Positions 61,487 to 64,000 of a stretch of DNA of 64,000 nt are shown here, one piece after another. This DNA comes from Xanthomonas campestris pv. badrii. GTDB taxonomy: Bacteria > Pseudomonadota > Gammaproteobacteria > Xanthomonadales > Xanthomonadaceae. Below the pieces are notes generated by a model. It saw only the letters and a program-made list of their open reading frames with translations. It ran no database searches and was not told the DNA's origin. Positions within the stretch are counted from its first letter, which is position 1, and every line of letters begins with the position of its first letter. The translations under genes were made by a program, and so were the position numbers. The stretch lies in NCBI RefSeq assembly GCF_012848175.1, contig NZ_CP051651.1:2108001-2172000 (forward strand). The letters run 5' to 3'.

Positions 61487-63393
61487 TACAGTCTTCTGAC
61501 CTCACGTGCGGGGAATGGAACGACCGTATCAGATCGCGCGTCGACTTTCCGTCGAGCAGCCGCGAAATCTGGCATCAGACTGCCCAGCACAGTCTCCATC
61601 GCCTTGATGTCATAACGATTAACCGCTTCGCGCAGGCGAGTCACCAGCTGCAACACCTGCTCGTGCGAGAACTCGCGCACGCCGGCTTCCAGGATCTTGG
61701 GATGCGCGGTAGGCCGATAGTCCTCGTCGGAATAGAACAGCGTCTCATGCAACTTCTCGCCCGGCCGCAGGCCGGTATAGAGGATGGCCACGTCCTTGCC
61801 CGGCTGCTTGCCGGCCAGGCGGATCATCTGCTCGGCCAGCAGCCGGATCGGCACCGGCTCGCCCATGTCCAGCGTGTAGATCGCGCCATGCGAGGCGGAT
61901 GCCGCGGCCTGGATCACCAGCTGGCACGCCTCGGGAATGGTCATGAAATAACGCGTCACATCCGGGTGCGTCACCGTGACCGGGCCACCCTGGCGGATCT
62001 GTTCGCGGAACAGCGGCACCACGCTGCCGGCCGAGTCCAGCACGTTGCCGAAGCGCACCGTGATGAAGCGCGTCGGTGCATCGCGTGCGTCAAGACTCTG
62101 GCAGATCATCTCCGCGTAGCGCTTGCTGGCGCCCAGCACATTGACGGGCTCGACCGCCTTGTCGGTGGAAATGAACACGAAGGTTTCGATACGCGCCCGC
62201 TGGCAGGCACGCGCCACGTTCTCGGTGGCCAGCACATTGTTGCGTACCGCCTCGCGCAACTGCTCTTCCAGCAGCGGCACCTGCTTGTAGGCCGCGGCAT
62301 GGAACACCGCGTCCGGGGTCGCCGTGTTGAGCGCATGCGCCACCACGGCCGGATCGCCGCAATCGCCGAGGATGCGCACCACCTCGATATCCGGAAACAA
62401 CCGGCGCAAATCCGAGTCGATGGTCAGCAATGCCAGCTCGTCGATCTCCAGCAGCACGATCCGGCGCGCACCATGTCGGGCGCACTGGCGGCAGACTTCC
62501 GAACCGATCGAACCACCGGCACCGGTCACCATCACGGTCTTGTTGGTCAGCCAGTCGCGGATCAGCCGCCAGTCGGGAGTGACAGGCTTGCGATTGAGCA
62601 GGTCCTCGATGGCGACTTCTTTCAGTTCGCCGGGCAGCGAGCGTCCTTCCAGCACGTTGATCAGCTTGGGTACCATCCGGAATGGCAGGCCCGTGCTTTC
62701 GCAGATCGCCACCACGCGCTGCATGCCGGAAGCATCCAACGACGGTATGGCGATCACCAGCAGCTTGGCGGCGGTTTCCTTGGCGATCGAGGCGGCCTGA
62801 TCAAGATTCCCCAGCACGTTGAGACCCTGGATCTTTGCGCCATGCAGGTTGTTGGCATCGTCCAGGAAGCCGACCGGCACGAACGCACCGGTGCGGCGCA
62901 GATCGCGAACCAGTCCCTCGGCAGCGCGACCGGCACCCAGGATCAACACGCGCTGAGCAGCATCGCCGGAGTGCGCGATCTGGTAGTCCTTCCAGGCGCG
63001 GTACAACAGCCGCGGCGTGCCAAGCAGCGCCGACAAGGCGAATGGATAGACCATCAGGACCGATAACGGCACCCCATCCAGGCGGTCGTAGGAGAGGGCC
63101 AGCACGATCGCAACCAGGCCGAGGAAACTCGATTTGAAGATGTTCCACAGGTCGGGCACGGAGGCGAACCGCCACAGTCCCCGATACAACCCCATCTTCC
63201 AGAACACCAGTCCCTGCGCCACCAGGACCACCCCCGTGCGCCAATCCCACAGCGGCAACTCGGGCGCGTCGCGCAACATGGAGTAGCGGCCGGCATGCAG
63301 CAACTGCCAGCACACCCAGACCATCAACAGGTCGTGCACCACAACTGCCGCTTGCGGCAATGCCTTGGTCAAACGGTCACGCCAGGAAATCAT
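61486..63393 (-). CDS. Membrane nucleotide-sugar epimerase/dehydratase (CapD/WbpM-like)
   Basis: 635 aa. About four N-terminal membrane helices, a CoA-binding-like Rossmann region (ILGAGRAAEGLVRDL), then the extended SDR catalytic domain with VTGAGGSIGSEVCRQ and STDKAVEPVNVLGASKR, where Lys replaces the usual Tyr-xxx-Lys as in WbpM/PglF. Family members convert UDP-GlcNAc to a 4,6-dehydrated sugar for LPS or capsule. Exact product unknown. Downstream of a WecA/WbpL-like transferase. Confidence 0.92.
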   Translation of the reverse strand: MISWRDRLTKALPQAAVVVHDLLMVWVCWQLLHAGRYSMLRDAPELPLWDWRTGVVLVAQGLVFWKMGLYRGLWRFASVPDLWNIFKSSFLGLVAIVLALSYDRLDGVPLSVLMVYPFALSALLGTPRLLYRAWKDYQIAHSGDAAQRVLILGAGRAAEGLVRDLRRTGAFVPVGFLDDANNLHGAKIQGLNVLGNLDQAASIAKETAAKLLVIAIPSLDASGMQRVVAICESTGLPFRMVPKLINVLEGRSLPGELKEVAIEDLLNRKPVTPDWRLIRDWLTNKTVMVTGAGGSIGSEVCRQCARHGARRIVLLEIDELALLTIDSDLRRLFPDIEVVRILGDCGDPAVVAHALNTATPDAVFHAAAYKQVPLLEEQLREAVRNNVLATENVARACQRARIETFVFISTDKAVEPVNVLGASKRYAEMICQSLDARDAPTRFITVRFGNVLDSAGSVVPLFREQIRQGGPVTVTHPDVTRYFMTIPEACQLVIQAAASASHGAIYTLDMGEPVPIRLLAEQMIRLAGKQPGKDVAILYTGLRPGEKLHETLFYSDEDYRPTAHPKILEAGVREFSHEQVLQLVTRLREAVNRYDIKAMETVLGSLMPDFAAARRKVDARSDTVVPFPAREVRRL

Positions 63394-63406
63394 AAAAATC
63401 CATTAC

Positions 63407-64000
63407 TCAGAAATTGCGCAGTCCGGCGCGCAGAAAGTACCAACTGGCAGCAACGCCCAGGCCCCAGATGACAGCACCGGCGACCTGCAGCCAAGCCCCA
63501 TCATGACGAATTAACACATACAAGCAGACGGCAATGACACTGAAAGCGAAGTAAATACCAGTTACCGGAACATGGCTGCCGACCCGGCGCGCCAGACGCT
63601 GATACACGTGCAGGGAGTGCGGCTCCCACCAGCGGTGTCCGGCAAGCATGCGAGACAATAGCGTGAAGCCGGCGTCTACAAGAAAGGCGGTCAGGGGTAT
63701 CCAGCCGATCCACCAGCCCGCCGGCCCTTGCACGACGCTCAGCGCGAGCAAGGCGGCCAGCACGTAGCCCAATGCCCCACTGCCACCATCGCCAAGGAAG
63801 ATGCGCGCACGCGGGAAGTTGAAGGGGAGAAACCCCAGGCATGCCGCGGCCACTGCCAGCCCGGCGAACGACCACGCAGCGGGAACCACCGCAGCGAACG
63901 CCAGTGCTGCCAACGCCGCCTGGCTGGCCGCCAACCCGTTGATGCCGTCCATGAAGTTCCAGACATTGATCAGCACCACGCAGGCGGCTGCGCTGAGAAC
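63407..64000 (-). CDS. Undecaprenyl-phosphate sugar phosphotransferase (WecA/WbpL-like), partial
   Basis: The 5' end lies beyond the right edge; 197 codons are visible. Membrane protein of glycosyltransferase family 4: NFMDGINGLA and FLGDGGSGALGY carry the conserved Asp/Gly of the metal and nucleotide site, with several helices and AGHRWWEPHSLHVYQ (His-x-His-type loop). It loads the first sugar phosphate of an O-antigen or exopolysaccharide repeat onto undecaprenyl phosphate. Sugar specificity unknown. Confidence 0.9.
   Translation of the reverse strand, partial: VLSAAACVVLINVWNFMDGINGLAASQAALAALAFAAVVPAAWSFAGLAVAAACLGFLPFNFPRARIFLGDGGSGALGYVLAALLALSVVQGPAGWWIGWIPLTAFLVDAGFTLLSRMLAGHRWWEPHSLHVYQRLARRVGSHVPVTGIYFAFSVIAVCLYVLIRHDGAWLQVAGAVIWGLGVAASWYFLRAGLRNF

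Overview
The window is a chromosomal segment of a Xanthomonas-type gammaproteobacterium (Xanthomonadaceae). I infer this from the high G+C, the compact zwf-glk-pgl-edd-eda Entner-Doudoroff cluster, class III phaE-phaC next to a hydroxybutyrate dehydrogenase, paired RND permeases with one adaptor, many two-component proteins, and intergenic hairpin repeats typical of the genus. Species cannot be fixed from sequence alone. No rRNA, CRISPR array, integrase or transposase is visible.

Layout. 1-6.5 kb: start of a sugar ABC-transporter ATPase (minus strand, running off the left edge), divergent from the glucose/Entner-Doudoroff genes zwf, glk, pgl, edd and eda. 6.5-14.8 kb: hairpin-rich spacer, then a minus-strand efflux operon (adaptor, two RND permeases). 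15-17.6 kb: two small c-type cytochromes, a duplicated tRNA-Ala/tRNA-Glu cassette, a small unknown gene and tRNA-Leu. 17.7-22 kb: stand-alone receiver and a large PAS/GAF hybrid histidine kinase. 22.5-26.3 kb: tex, a small unknown gene, a membrane protein with a metallopeptidase-like motif, and a PspC-domain gene. 26.3-30.2 kb: phaC, phaE, pssA and bdhA. 30.3-36.2 kb: NUDIX hydrolase, DUF1249 protein, ppsR divergent from ppsA, MscS channel. 36.3-39.4 kb: orn, tadA, mntR, divergent from mntH across an MntR-like operator.

39.7-50.4 kb: exported alpha/beta hydrolase; a five-gene minus-strand operon (AraC regulator, isochorismatase-like hydrolase, DoxX protein, amidohydrolase, MFS exporter) whose first four genes overlap by 4 nt; and, divergent from it, a periplasmic-propeller sensor kinase with its LuxR-type response regulator. 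50.7-52.6 kb: a Cache-HAMP receptor lacking an output domain and a small partner. 52.8-53.6 kb: an AT-rich, probably acquired gene with a zinc-ribbon-like start and an RNxxxH (HEPN-like) motif. 53.7-58.3 kb: guaA, guaB, folD and a DUF1244 gene; guaB is flanked by repeat elements, one of which supplies the last codons of folD. 58.6-64 kb: KefC-type antiporter, galU, a CapD/WbpM-type nucleotide-sugar enzyme, and a WecA/WbpL-type sugar-phosphate transferase running off the right edge.

The most unusual signals are (1) two copies of a branched palindromic element whose stems covary, (2) the repeat-derived C-terminus of folD, (3) the AT-rich HEPN-like gene, (4) the receptor without output domain plus partner, and (5) the tightly overlapped AraC operon facing a sensor kinase. 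No established multi-gene defence system is visible.
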